Assembly: GCF_000158955.1 (NCBI RefSeq)
Contig: NZ_GG657757.1
Location: forward strand, 6,041,980 to 6,081,544
Origin: Streptomyces viridochromogenes DSM 40736
Lineage (GTDB): Bacteria; Actinomycetota; Actinomycetes; Streptomycetales; Streptomycetaceae
Direction of reading: 5' to 3'
Length of the DNA stretch: 39,565 bases
Each line of letters starts with the position of its first letter. Position 1 is the stretch's first letter. The notes below the pieces were generated by a model. The model worked only from the letters and a program-made list of their open reading frames with translations. It was not told where the DNA came from and ran no database searches. Positions 24,856 to 33,084 of the stretch are shown here, piece after piece. The translations under genes and the position numbers were made by a program.

Positions 24856-26120
24856 CCCGGCGGGTGGCGGTCACCGGTATCGGCGTCGTCGCCCCCGGCG
24901 GGATCGGCGTACCGGCCTTCTGGGACCTGCTCTCCAGCGGCCGCACCGCGACGCGCGGCATCACCCTGTTCGACCCCGAGGGACTGCGCTCCCGGATAGC
25001 CGCCGAATGCGACTTCGACCCGCTCGCGCACGGACTCGATCCCGCCCAGGCCGAACGCGCCGACCGGTACATCCAGTTCGCCCTCGTCGCGGCGGCGGAG
25101 GCGGTGTCCGACAGCGGCGTCGACTTCGCGGCCGAGGACCCCTGGCGGGTGGCCGTCTCGCTCGGCAGCGCCGTGGGCGGCACCACCCGCCTGGAGCACG
25201 ACTACGTCCTGGTCAGCGAACGAGGACAACGCTGGGACGTCGACCACCGGGCCGCCGAACCGCAGCTGCACCGGGCGTTCGCGCCCAGCACCCTGGCCTC
25301 CGACGTCGCCGAGCGGTTCGGTGCCCAGGGGCCGGTGCAGACCGTGTCGACCGGCTGCACCTCGGGACTCGACGCGGTGGGCTACGGCTTCCACACCATC
25401 GCGGAAGGCCGCGCCGACCTGTGCATCGCCGGAGCCTCGGACTCCCCGATCTCCCCGATCACCATGGCCTGCTTCGACGCCATCCGGGCGACGTCGCCGA
25501 ACAACGACGACCCGGAGCACGCCTCCCGTCCCTTCGACGCCCACCGCGACGGATTCGTCATGGGCGAGGGCTCCGCGGTGCTCGTCCTGGAGGAAAGCGA
25601 ACACGCCCGGGCCCGCGGCGCGCACATCTACTGCGAGATCGGCGGCTACGCCACCTTCGGCAACGCCTACCACATGACCGGCCTGACCAGAGAGGGACTG
25701 GAGATGGCCAGGGCCATCGACACCACGCTCGAACAGGCCCGGCTGGATCCCACCCGGATCGACTACGTCAACGCGCACGGCTCGGGCACCCGGCAGAACG
25801 ACCGGCACGAGACCGCCGCGGTCAAACGGTCGCTGGGCGCCCACGCCTACGACACGCCCATGAGCTCGATCAAGTCCATGGTGGGCCACTCGCTCGGCGC
25901 GATCGGCGCGATCGAGGTCGTCGCCTGTGTGCTGGCCCTGGCCCACCAGGTGGTCCCGCCGACGGCGAACTACGAGACCCCGGACCCCGAGTGCGACCTG
26001 GACTACGTGCCGCGTACCGCACGCCCGCGCAAGCTCGACCACGTGCTCTCCGTGGGCAGCGGCTTCGGCGGGTTCCAGTCCGCGGTGCTCCTGACGGGGC
26101 CGGGCGGGAGGAAACGATGA
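24852..26120 (+). CDS. whiE-ORFIII: Type II PKS ketosynthase KS-alpha (whiE-ORFIII type)
   Basis: The catalytic half of the ketosynthase that extends the poly-beta-ketone on the ACP from malonyl units. The protein has 422 residues. The nucleophile is Cys169 in TVSTGCTSGLDAVG, and the two catalytic histidines are in VNAHGSGT and MVGHSLGAIGA. The N-terminus is TRRVAVTGIGVVAPGG. It overlaps both neighbours by 4 bases. Sequence and order place it in the spore-pigment group of KS-alpha enzymes, whose products are long chains (24 carbons in coelicolor); chain length cannot be read from this gene alone. Confidence 0.93.
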   Translation: MTRRVAVTGIGVVAPGGIGVPAFWDLLSSGRTATRGITLFDPEGLRSRIAAECDFDPLAHGLDPAQAERADRYIQFALVAAAEAVSDSGVDFAAEDPWRVAVSLGSAVGGTTRLEHDYVLVSERGQRWDVDHRAAEPQLHRAFAPSTLASDVAERFGAQGPVQTVSTGCTSGLDAVGYGFHTIAEGRADLCIAGASDSPISPITMACFDAIRATSPNNDDPEHASRPFDAHRDGFVMGEGSAVLVLEESEHARARGAHIYCEIGGYATFGNAYHMTGLTREGLEMARAIDTTLEQARLDPTRIDYVNAHGSGTRQNDRHETAAVKRSLGAHAYDTPMSSIKSMVGHSLGAIGAIEVVACVLALAHQVVPPTANYETPDPECDLDYVPRTARPRKLDHVLSVGSGFGGFQSAVLLTGPGGRKR

Positions 26121-27394
26121 GTGCTCGAGCGACCCGGCGCACGGCGATCACCGGGATCGGCGTGGTCGCGCCCAACGGAACCGACACCGGGACCTACTGG
26201 AAGTCCGTCAAGGAGGGGCTGTTCGTACTCGACCGGATCACCCGGGAGGGCTGCGGGCACCTTCCGCTCCGCGTCGCCGGCGAGGTGCGGGGCTTCGACC
26301 CCTCGGCGCTCATCGAGGAGACCTTCCTCGTCCAGACCGACCGGTTCAGCCACTACGCGATGGCCGCCGCCGGTGCGGCCCTGAAGGAGGCGGGACTGAG
26401 CGACGCCGCCGCCGACTCCCCGTACTCCGTCGGAGTGGTCACCGCAGCCGGATCCGGCGGCGGTGAGTTCGGCCAGCGGGAGCTGCAGCGGCTGTGGGGG
26501 CAGGGGTCCCGTTTCGTCGGCCCCTACCAGTCCATCGCCTGGTTCTACGCCGCCAGCACGGGCCAGATATCGATCCGCGGCGGCTTCAAGGGCCCCTGCG
26601 GCGTGGTCGCGAGCGACGAGGCCGGCGGACTGGACGCCGTCGCCCACGCCGCCCGGACCGTGGGGCGGGGCACCGACGTGGTCGTGGTCGGCGCGGCCGA
26701 GGCGCCGCTCGCTCCGTACTCGATGGTCTGCCAGCTCGGCTACCCGGAACTCAGCACGGCCGAGGACCCGGCGCGCGCCTACCGTCCCTTCACCCCCGCG
26801 GCCTGCGGCTTCGTGCCGGCCGAGGGCGGCGCCGTGCTGGTCGTCGAGGACGAGGACCGGGCACGCGGCCGTGACGCGGCCGTCCGTGCCGTCGTGGCCG
26901 GTCACGCGGCCACGTTCACCGGCGCCTCGCGCTGGGACCGTTCACGCGAGGGACTCGCCCACGCGATCCGCGGTGCCCTCGACGAGGCCGGCTGCGCGCC
27001 GGAGGAGATCGACGTGGTCTTCGCCGACGCGATGGGCGTGCCGGAGGCGGACCGTGCCGAGGCCCTCGCCCTCGCCGACGCCCTCGGCCCGCACGGCACC
27101 CGCGTGCCCGTCACCGCCCCCAAGACCGGCATCGGCCGGTCCTACTGCGGGGCGCCCGTGCTCGACGTCGTGGCAGCCGTGATGGCCATGGAACACGGGC
27201 AGGTCCCGCCCACACCGAACGTCTTCGACGTCTGCCACGACATCGACCTGGTGACCTCGACGGCACGCCCGGCCGAGCTCCGCACGGCCCTGGTCCTCAG
27301 CCGCGGCCTCATGGGCTCCAACGCGGCGCTGGTACTGCGCCGGGACCCGGGAACCGCCGCACCGCACGACAAGGAGAACACGCATGAGCAGTGA
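26117..27394 (+). CDS. whiE-ORFIV: Type II PKS chain-length factor KS-beta (whiE-ORFIV type)
   Basis: It dimerises with KS-alpha and sets polyketide chain length and starter formation. The protein has 425 residues. At the position of the KS nucleophile it carries Glu168 (VVASDEAGGLDA), whereas most chain-length factors have a Gln there, proposed to help malonyl decarboxylation. The GGGAGGAAAC ribosome binding site and the ATGA overlap with KS-alpha ensure equal expression. It ends 10 bases inside the ACP gene. Homology and order give its identity; the exact chain length is not predictable from the features I can see. Confidence 0.92.
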   Translation: MSARATRRTAITGIGVVAPNGTDTGTYWKSVKEGLFVLDRITREGCGHLPLRVAGEVRGFDPSALIEETFLVQTDRFSHYAMAAAGAALKEAGLSDAAADSPYSVGVVTAAGSGGGEFGQRELQRLWGQGSRFVGPYQSIAWFYAASTGQISIRGGFKGPCGVVASDEAGGLDAVAHAARTVGRGTDVVVVGAAEAPLAPYSMVCQLGYPELSTAEDPARAYRPFTPAACGFVPAEGGAVLVVEDEDRARGRDAAVRAVVAGHAATFTGASRWDRSREGLAHAIRGALDEAGCAPEEIDVVFADAMGVPEADRAEALALADALGPHGTRVPVTAPKTGIGRSYCGAPVLDVVAAVMAMEHGQVPPTPNVFDVCHDIDLVTSTARPAELRTALVLSRGLMGSNAALVLRRDPGTAAPHDKENTHEQ

Positions 27395-27641
27395 AGTGAC
27401 CCTGGAAGAGCTGGCCGCACTGATGAAGAAGGCGGCCGGCGTCACCGTCGACCCGCAGGACCTCGCGGCCCGGGCGGACACTCCGTTCGCCGAGTTCGGG
27501 CTGGACTCGCTCGGCCTGCTCGGCATCGTGGGCGAGCTGGAGAACGGGCACGGCCGGGCGCTGCCCACCGACGCGGAACGGTGCAGGACGCCGCGCGACT
27601 TCCTCGACCTCGTCAACAGCACCCTCACGGCAGGAGCCTGA
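27384..27641 (+). CDS. whiE-ORFV: Type II PKS acyl carrier protein (whiE-ORFV type)
   Basis: An 85-residue acidic four-helix carrier. Ser42 in FGLDSLGLL is the attachment site of phosphopantetheine. The ATG at 27384 lies inside the end of the KS-beta gene, with AAGGAGAA before it. It holds the growing chain for KS-alpha/KS-beta and passes it to the cyclases encoded next. Confidence 0.93.
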   Translation: MSSEVTLEELAALMKKAAGVTVDPQDLAARADTPFAEFGLDSLGLLGIVGELENGHGRALPTDAERCRTPRDFLDLVNSTLTAGA

Positions 27642-27642
27642 C

Positions 27643-28122
27643 ATGGCAGGACACACCGAGAACGAGATCACCATCGCCGCACCCCTCGACCTCGTCTGGG
27701 ACATGACCAACGACATCGAGAGATGGCCGCAGCTGTTCAGCGAGTACGCGGACGCCCAGGTGCTGTCCCGCGAGGGCGACACGGTGACCTTCCGCCTGAC
27801 CATGCACCCCGACGAGAACGGCAAGGTGTGGAGCTGGGTCTCGGAACGGACCACCGACCGCGAGAAGCTCAGCGTCCGGGCCCGCCGGGTCGAGACCGGG
27901 CCCTTCGAGTACATGAACATCCTGTGGGAGTACGAGGAGACCCCCCGGGGCGTCCGCATGCACTGGACGCAGGACTTCGCCATGAAGCCCGACGCGCCCG
28001 TCGACGACGCGGGGATGACGGACATCATCAACCGCAACTCGCCCGTCCAGCTGGCCCTCATCCGCGACCGCATCGAGCAGGCCGCCGACGAGCGGCCGAC
28101 GGCACCCGCCACACCCGCCTGA
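27643..28122 (+). CDS. whiE-ORFVI: Polyketide aromatase/cyclase, START-like fold (whiE-ORFVI type)
   Basis: A 159-residue monodomain aromatase/cyclase of the SRPBCC (Bet v 1-like) superfamily. It begins with ENEITIAAPLDLVWDMTNDIERWPQLFSEY, the hallmark of polyketide ARO/CYC proteins, and ends with the long C-terminal helix (LIRDRIEQAADE). It folds and aromatises the first ring of the nascent chain. It starts 1 base after the ACP stop, with AGGAG overlapping the ACP end. Confidence 0.92.
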   Translation: MAGHTENEITIAAPLDLVWDMTNDIERWPQLFSEYADAQVLSREGDTVTFRLTMHPDENGKVWSWVSERTTDREKLSVRARRVETGPFEYMNILWEYEETPRGVRMHWTQDFAMKPDAPVDDAGMTDIINRNSPVQLALIRDRIEQAADERPTAPATPA

Positions 28123-28149
28123 ACGGCGCCGCACAAGGAGACAGACCTC

Positions 28150-28491
28150 ATGCACCACGCCCTGATCGTCGCCCGGATGGCCCCGCATTCGGCTCCGGAC
28201 ATCGCCGAGGTCTTCGCGGACTCCGACCGCGGCGACCTGCCCCACCTCGTCGGGGTGACCCAGCGTTCCCTCTTCCAGTTCGGCGATGTGTACATGCACT
28301 TCATCGAGGCCGAACAGGACCCGGGCCCCGCCATCGCGCGGGTCGCCGGGCGCCCCGAGTTCCTCGACATCAGCAGAAGGCTCGAAGCGTACGTCCGCCC
28401 CTACGACCCCGAGACCTGGCGCGGCCCGAAGGACGCGATGGCGCAGCGCTTCTACCACTGGGAGCGGGACCGTTCACCGGCCGGCCGGTGA
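28150..28491 (+). CDS. whiE-ORFVII: Second polyketide cyclase, TcmI-like (whiE-ORFVII type)
   Basis: A 113-residue ferredoxin-like cyclase (TcmI family), beginning MHHALIVARMAPHSAPDIAEVF and containing the conserved QRSLFQFGDVYMHFIEAE segment. These enzymes close later rings of the polyketide. It is the last gene of the plus-strand pigment operon, preceded by AAGGAGACAG, and is followed within 25 bases by a strong hairpin shared with the convergent amidohydrolase gene. Confidence 0.9.
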   Translation: MHHALIVARMAPHSAPDIAEVFADSDRGDLPHLVGVTQRSLFQFGDVYMHFIEAEQDPGPAIARVAGRPEFLDISRRLEAYVRPYDPETWRGPKDAMAQRFYHWERDRSPAGR

Positions 28492-28512
28492 ACAGAGCAA
28501 ACAAAGCACGAG

Positions 28513-28544
28513 AGAAGGGCCGCTGCCGGTGCAGCGGCCCTTCT
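28513..28544. terminator. Bidirectional terminator in the middle of the pigment cluster
   Basis: A perfect 14-bp stem AGAAGGGCCGCTGC (28513-28526) with a 4-base loop and complement at 28531-28544. It closes the plus-strand PKS operon and the minus-strand hydroxylase/amidohydrolase operon. Confidence 0.85.
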
Positions 28545-28565
28545 GCTTTCCCGGCTGTTTCCCGG

Positions 28566-29552
28566 CTACCGGGCGGAGCGGTCCAGCACCGGCAGCAGAC
28601 GCAGGGCGTTGTCCCGGTTGATGCCCCGGAGCTGCTCCGGGGAGAGGGCGGGGTCGCTGTCCAGAGCGGGGGCCGCGATGTCGGCGACGACCTGTGCGGG
28701 CGTGGGCGGCCAGTCCGTGCCGAAGAGGATCCGGCCGGGGTCCACCGTGGCGAGCAGTGTGGGCGTGGCGGAGGGGGACATGGGGCCCGCCGTGTCGAAG
28801 TAGAACCGGTGCAGGTAGTCCCGGACCCGGCCGGGTTCGATCCCGGGGGTGAGGTGCCCGCCGAAGAGTTCGAGCCTGGTGGCCATGTACGGCAGGAAGC
28901 CGCCGCCGTGCGGCAGCACGAAGGTGAGGTTCGGGTAGCGGTCCAGGGTGCCGTTCCTGATGAGGTTGACGGCCGCCCGCGTGGTGTCCATGAGGAAGTC
29001 GCAGACGAAGGGCGGCATCCCCGGCAGTCCGGAACCGCCGTCCTTGCCGGCCGGCACCTCCATGGGGTGCGTACTGATGACGGCGGACCGCTCGTTCAGC
29101 TCCCGCAGGAGGCGGTCGTGGGATTCGTCGCCCAGGTAGACGCCGTCCATGCTCGTTCTCGTGCTCACGCCGACGGCGCCCAGCTCGTCGAGCCCGTAGC
29201 GCAGGCTCCATCGGGAGAGCTCCAGGTCGTCCAGGAACACCGGTGTGAAGAAGGCGAAGCGCGCGGGGCGTTCCTCGACGACGTCGGCCGCCGCCCGCAG
29301 GGCGATCCGAGCGCTCTCCTGACGTTCCGTGCGCTCACGGAACCGTCCGAGCATCGCCACGGTCATGACGGACGTGCTGATGCCCGTCTTGTCCATGACC
29401 TCCAGGGCCGCGTTCATGTCCCAGCGCGTCCACCAGGGCAGCCGCTCGCGGTTGACGACACCGCGTTCCTCGGCCCAGTCCAGCCAGGCCGGCGCGGTGA
29501 AATGGTGATGGACGTCCACTCGGCCCGCGACGGGGCCGTCTTCGAATGTCAT
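28566..29552 (-). CDS. Amidohydrolase of the ACMSD-like decarboxylase family
   Basis: A 328-residue TIM-barrel amidohydrolase (amidohydrolase_2 family). The metal-binding start is VDVHHHFTAPAWLDW; further ligands are likely the His of ISTHPME and the His of VLPHGGGFLPY, and the terminal Asp is in RILFGTDWPPTP. Members such as aminocarboxymuconate-semialdehyde decarboxylase and gamma-resorcylate decarboxylase remove CO2 from aromatic or enol acids. The start has GAGGAC 7 bases upstream. It lies 44 bases downstream of the FAD hydroxylase gene on the same strand, so it is part of the pigment cluster. I do not recall this gene in the coelicolor whiE cluster. A role in decarboxylating the aromatic polyketide is inference. 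Confidence 0.85.
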   Translation of the reverse strand: MTFEDGPVAGRVDVHHHFTAPAWLDWAEERGVVNRERLPWWTRWDMNAALEVMDKTGISTSVMTVAMLGRFRERTERQESARIALRAAADVVEERPARFAFFTPVFLDDLELSRWSLRYGLDELGAVGVSTRTSMDGVYLGDESHDRLLRELNERSAVISTHPMEVPAGKDGGSGLPGMPPFVCDFLMDTTRAAVNLIRNGTLDRYPNLTFVLPHGGGFLPYMATRLELFGGHLTPGIEPGRVRDYLHRFYFDTAGPMSPSATPTLLATVDPGRILFGTDWPPTPAQVVADIAAPALDSDPALSPEQLRGINRDNALRLLPVLDRSAR

Positions 29553-29596
29553 CGGCGTGTCCTCGGTGTCGGTCGTTCGGTGGGGACGCACCGTGC

Positions 29597-31225
29597 TCAG
29601 TCGCGGCAGAGCACGGTGCGCAGTGCGTTCGTCAGCAGGCGGTCGGGGGACGGCAGCCGGCCGGGCGCCCGCCAGGCGACGAAACCGTCCGGGCGCACGA
29701 GGACGGCACCGTCCTCGGCCGTGCCGTGCAGCTGCGCCCAGTCGGTGTCCGGTTCGGGCACCAGGTCGTGATCGGGGCCGTCCCCCACGAGGTACGCCTC
29801 GACCGGAACGCCCAGGGTCCGGGAGGCCCGTTCCGCCGCGCCGCGCCACTCCTGGCCCTCGGGACCGGCGAGCAGGACGAAGGAACGCTCGTACAGGTCC
29901 AGCGTGGAGATCCGGTCGCCGCCCCGGGTGACCCACATGTGGGGTGCGCGGCTGCCGGGCTCTGCGCCGAGCCGGAACTCGTCCGGGACGACCGGCCGAT
30001 CGGGGGAGCCACCCACCACGGCCTTCGACGCGTACCGGTAGCAGAGCGCGACCGTCATGAGGTCCGCCGGGTCGTCGTTGCGTCCCGTCGCCGGAGTGAA
30101 TCCGGGGTGCTCCTCCTCGGCCGCCTGCTGGGAGGCCCGGGTGCTCGTCGCGACGGCGACGGGACGGCGTTCGTCCTCGTAGGTGCCGAGCAGCGGCGGG
30201 CCGGCCCAGCCGCGCAGTACCGCGGCGAGCTTCCAGGCGAGGTTGTGGGCGTCCTGGATTCCGGTGTTGGAGCCGAACGCCCCGGTGGGCGGCATTTCGT
30301 GAGCCGAGTCCCCGGCCAGGAAGACCCGGCCCCGCGCATAGCTGTCCGCGACGCGTTTCGACGCGTGCCAAGGGGCCTTTCCGGTGATTTCGACATCGAG
30401 GTCCGGAACACCGGCGGCCGCGCGAATATGCGCCGCGCAGCGCTCGCTGGTGAAGTCCTCAAGGGATTCACCCCGATCCGGGAACCAGGGAATGTGGACG
30501 ACCCAGCGCTCCTCGTTGTCCACGGGCAGCAGAGCGCCTTCCCCCTGTGGATCGGTGATGTAGCAGACGATGAAGCGCTGCGGTCCGACGTATTCCTTGA
30601 GGGCCTTGCTGCGGAACGTCACGCTGATGTTGTGGAAAAGGGCACCGGGCCCCGACTGGCCGATGTCCAGGCGATTGCGAACGGGGCTTCTCGGGCCGTC
30701 GGCGGCCACGAGGAATGCGGCGTTCACGGTGTACGTCTCGCCGGTTTCCCGGCTCATGACCTGTGCCTGGACCCCGTCTTCGTCCTGGGTGAAGGACAGC
30801 AGCTCGGTGCCGAAGCGGATGTCCCCGCCCTCGCGGGCGCGGCTGAGCAGGACCGGCTCCAGGTCGTTCTGGCTGCACAGGCACCAGTTCGACGAGCTGA
30901 CCCTGGAGACGTCCATGCCGGCGGAGATGTCCTGGATGATCCAGCGGCGCTGCCCCCCGGTGAGGGTGTCCACCTGGAGGACACCGTCGTTCCCGGCGAG
31001 CGCGAAGGCCGCCTCCCGCACGCGCCGCTCGAGCCCGGCGGTCCGGAAGAGCTCCATGGTGCGCACGTTGTTCCCACGGCCGCGTGGGTGCGTCGACGTC
31101 TCGGCGTGCCGCTCCACGAGCATGTGCTCGATCCCGAGACGCCCCAGGAACACGGATGTGGAAAGACCCACCAGGGATCCGCCCACGACGAGAACTGGTA
31201 TGGATTCCGCTGCGCGTCCGCTCAC
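29597..31225 (-). CDS. whiE-ORFVIII: FAD-dependent aromatic polyketide hydroxylase (whiE-ORFVIII type)
   Basis: A 542-residue flavoprotein monooxygenase of the PHBH/RdmE/TetX class, which hydroxylates the aromatic polyketide using NADPH and oxygen. The N-terminal FAD motif is PVLVVGGSLVGLSTSVFLGR, the middle motif LVAADGPRSPVRNRL, and the second FAD motif FLAGDSAHEMPPTGAFGSNT. The C-terminal thioredoxin-like domain of about 150 residues is typical of this class. I prefer the GTG at 31225 because it has a perfect GAGGAAG ribosome binding site; the ATG at 31240 lies upstream of that site and has none of its own. It is divergent from the P450 gene and first of a two-gene operon with the amidohydrolase, as whiE-ORFVIII is divergent in coelicolor. 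Confidence 0.9.
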   Translation of the reverse strand: MSGRAAESIPVLVVGGSLVGLSTSVFLGRLGIEHMLVERHAETSTHPRGRGNNVRTMELFRTAGLERRVREAAFALAGNDGVLQVDTLTGGQRRWIIQDISAGMDVSRVSSSNWCLCSQNDLEPVLLSRAREGGDIRFGTELLSFTQDEDGVQAQVMSRETGETYTVNAAFLVAADGPRSPVRNRLDIGQSGPGALFHNISVTFRSKALKEYVGPQRFIVCYITDPQGEGALLPVDNEERWVVHIPWFPDRGESLEDFTSERCAAHIRAAAGVPDLDVEITGKAPWHASKRVADSYARGRVFLAGDSAHEMPPTGAFGSNTGIQDAHNLAWKLAAVLRGWAGPPLLGTYEDERRPVAVATSTRASQQAAEEEHPGFTPATGRNDDPADLMTVALCYRYASKAVVGGSPDRPVVPDEFRLGAEPGSRAPHMWVTRGGDRISTLDLYERSFVLLAGPEGQEWRGAAERASRTLGVPVEAYLVGDGPDHDLVPEPDTDWAQLHGTAEDGAVLVRPDGFVAWRAPGRLPSPDRLLTNALRTVLCRD

Positions 31226-31240
31226 TGGCTTCCTCAGCAT

Positions 31241-31470
31241 TCGGCGAGTGCCGGTTCGTGAAGTGGCGGACCGGCCCGTTCAAAATGTTTACCAAGTGGG
31301 CCCGGAGCGCGCGATCCGGGACTTCCCGGCATACGCCGGCCGGGTCAACCACTCGGGGCGCACGGCGCATTCGGGGGTTCCGACTCGTATGGCCCAGCAG
31401 CGTTTGCCGCGCGACGCCGGACGGGAAACGGTGTGACCGACCGACGGAACTTCTGCCACCGGGACCAGTC
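31241..31470. promoter_or_regulatory. Divergent promoter region between hydroxylase and P450 genes
   Basis: A 230-base spacer that must drive two divergent transcripts. Its only AT-rich patch is TTCAAAATGTTTACC near 31279-31293, the likely core promoter area. In coelicolor the corresponding whiE promoter depends on sigma-F; I could not find a convincing sigma-F consensus here. Confidence 0.4.
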
Positions 31471-32730
31471 ATGACGCAAGCGTTCGCATCCGAGGGAATG
31501 TCGTCCGAAGAGGCCGCTGCCGCGGCCTCGTCCTGCAGCCGGGAGTTCCGCGCGAACCCGCACCCCGTCTACGCCGCGCTCAGGGAGGCGGCCCCGGTGT
31601 GCCCGCTGTCGCCCCCGCACGGCGTCGACACGTACCTCATCACGCGGTACGACGACGCCCGCGCCGCCCTGGCGGACCCCCGGCTGAGCAAGGACATGTA
31701 CGGCGCCATCGACGCCTACCACCGGATCTTCGGCGACTCGTCGATCGCGCTGGACGACAACATGCTCTTCTCGGACCCTCCGAAGCACACCAGGCTCCGG
31801 AGGATCGTCGGCGCCACGTTCACCCCCAAGCGCGTGGAGTCGCTGCGCGAGCAGGTCCAGAAGATCACCGACGGGCTGCTGGACCGCTGCCCGGCGTCGG
31901 AGCCCGTGAACCTCCTCACCGAGTTCTGCTTCCCGCTGCCGCTGCACGTGATCTGCGAGCTCCTCGGCGTCCCGGAGAACGAACGCAAGCAGGCCCAGGA
32001 GTGGTCCGCCACCGTCGCCCAGACCGGCTTCGGCCCGGAGGCGAGGCAGAAGCTGGAGATCGCCGAGGGAAACCTGCGCGACTACCTCGTGGACCTGATC
32101 GCGCGCAAGCGCCGGGAGCCGGACGGAGCCCTGCTCAGCGCACTCGTCACGGCACAGGACCAGGACGGCGCGCTCACCGACGGCGAACTCGTCTCCACCG
32201 CGTGGGTGCTGCTGTTCGCCGGGCACAAGTCGACCGCGTACCAGATCGGCAACGCCGTCTACCACCTGCTCAGCCGGCCCGAGCAGAAGCGCCTGGCCAT
32301 GACGGACCCCGAGGCGATGGCCGCGGCCGTCGAGGAGATCTTCCGGTTCGAGACCTCCGTGGAGAACTCGACCTTCCGCTACGCGAAGGAGGACATCAAG
32401 ATCCGCGACGTGCTCATCCCCAAGGGTGCGCTGGTGCAGATCTCGCTCACGTCGGCCAACCGGGACCCGGAGATGTTCCCCGAGCCGGACCGCATGGACA
32501 TCGAGCGCCCGAACGTCCAGGCGACGCACCTCGCGTTCGGCCTCGGCCCGCACTACTGCATCGGCGCGCCGCTGGCGCGGCTGGAGATGCAGATCGCCCT
32601 CGGCACGCTCTTCGGACGGCACCCGGACATGGCCCTGGCCGTGGCGCCGGAGGACGCGCGCTGGCTGACCGTGCCGTTCCCGGCCTTCCGCGGACTGGCG
32701 GAGCTGCCCGTCGTCCTCGACCCGTCGTGA
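31471..32730 (+). CDS. Cytochrome P450
   Basis: A 419-residue soluble P450 of the bacterial CYP type. The heme ligand is Cys363 in FGLGPHYCIG, the ExxR pair is Glu289 and Arg292, and the I-helix carries AGHKST at residues 250-255 instead of the usual AGHETT, so the acidic residue of the proton-relay pair is replaced by Lys. The ATG at 31471 has only a weak GGGA upstream; the longer open frame upstream shows no P450 sequence. Its stop overlaps the GTG of the ABM gene (GTGA). It is divergent from the pigment hydroxylase and probably oxidises the pigment. I do not recall an equivalent in the eight-gene coelicolor whiE cluster. Confidence 0.9.
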   Translation: MTQAFASEGMSSEEAAAAASSCSREFRANPHPVYAALREAAPVCPLSPPHGVDTYLITRYDDARAALADPRLSKDMYGAIDAYHRIFGDSSIALDDNMLFSDPPKHTRLRRIVGATFTPKRVESLREQVQKITDGLLDRCPASEPVNLLTEFCFPLPLHVICELLGVPENERKQAQEWSATVAQTGFGPEARQKLEIAEGNLRDYLVDLIARKRREPDGALLSALVTAQDQDGALTDGELVSTAWVLLFAGHKSTAYQIGNAVYHLLSRPEQKRLAMTDPEAMAAAVEEIFRFETSVENSTFRYAKEDIKIRDVLIPKGALVQISLTSANRDPEMFPEPDRMDIERPNVQATHLAFGLGPHYCIGAPLARLEMQIALGTLFGRHPDMALAVAPEDARWLTVPFPAFRGLAELPVVLDPS

Positions 32731-33074
32731 CGGGGGAGAACGCGGCGCCGGCCCGGGTGCGGGTGGTGCGGTTGCTGCGCGTCCGCGCGGGAAGGGAAGC
32801 GGACTTCGTGGAGTCGTACCAGGGCGTGCTCGAACGGGCCGTGCGGTCACCCGGGCATCTGCGCGAACAGCTCTGCCGCTCCGTCGACGACCCCGGTCAG
32901 TGGCTGCTCACCAGTGAGTGGGAGAGCTTCGAGGCCATCAAGCGCTGGCGGACCGACCCCGACCACGCCGCGCTGGTCGAGCCGATGAACGCCTGCCTGC
33001 ACGACGACCGGTGGACGGGGGTCTTCGAGATCATGCCCGAGGCCCCCGGTGCCCGAAAGCCGAGACGGGGCTGA
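32727..33074 (+). CDS. Small ABM-type monooxygenase-like protein, paralogue of the whiE-ORFI N-domain
   Basis: A 115-residue protein with one ferredoxin-like ABM domain. It shares with the first domain of the protein at 23207 the motifs SPGHL, EQLC, GQWLLTSEWE and EPMNAC at the same spacing, so the two are related by duplication. The start is the GTG that overlaps the P450 stop. ABM proteins oxidise aromatic polyketides to quinones without a cofactor, or act as cyclases. It is the last gene of the cluster, 33 bases before the MarR gene, with no hairpin between them. Confidence 0.85.
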   Translation: MTGENAAPARVRVVRLLRVRAGREADFVESYQGVLERAVRSPGHLREQLCRSVDDPGQWLLTSEWESFEAIKRWRTDPDHAALVEPMNACLHDDRWTGVFEIMPEAPGARKPRRG

Positions 33075-33084
33075 CCGCCATGTG

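Noticed and set aside
28566..30371. A 601-residue frame that extends the amidohydrolase upstream
   Set aside because: The extension overlaps the FAD hydroxylase in another frame and has no homology. The ATG at 29552 has a good ribosome binding site.
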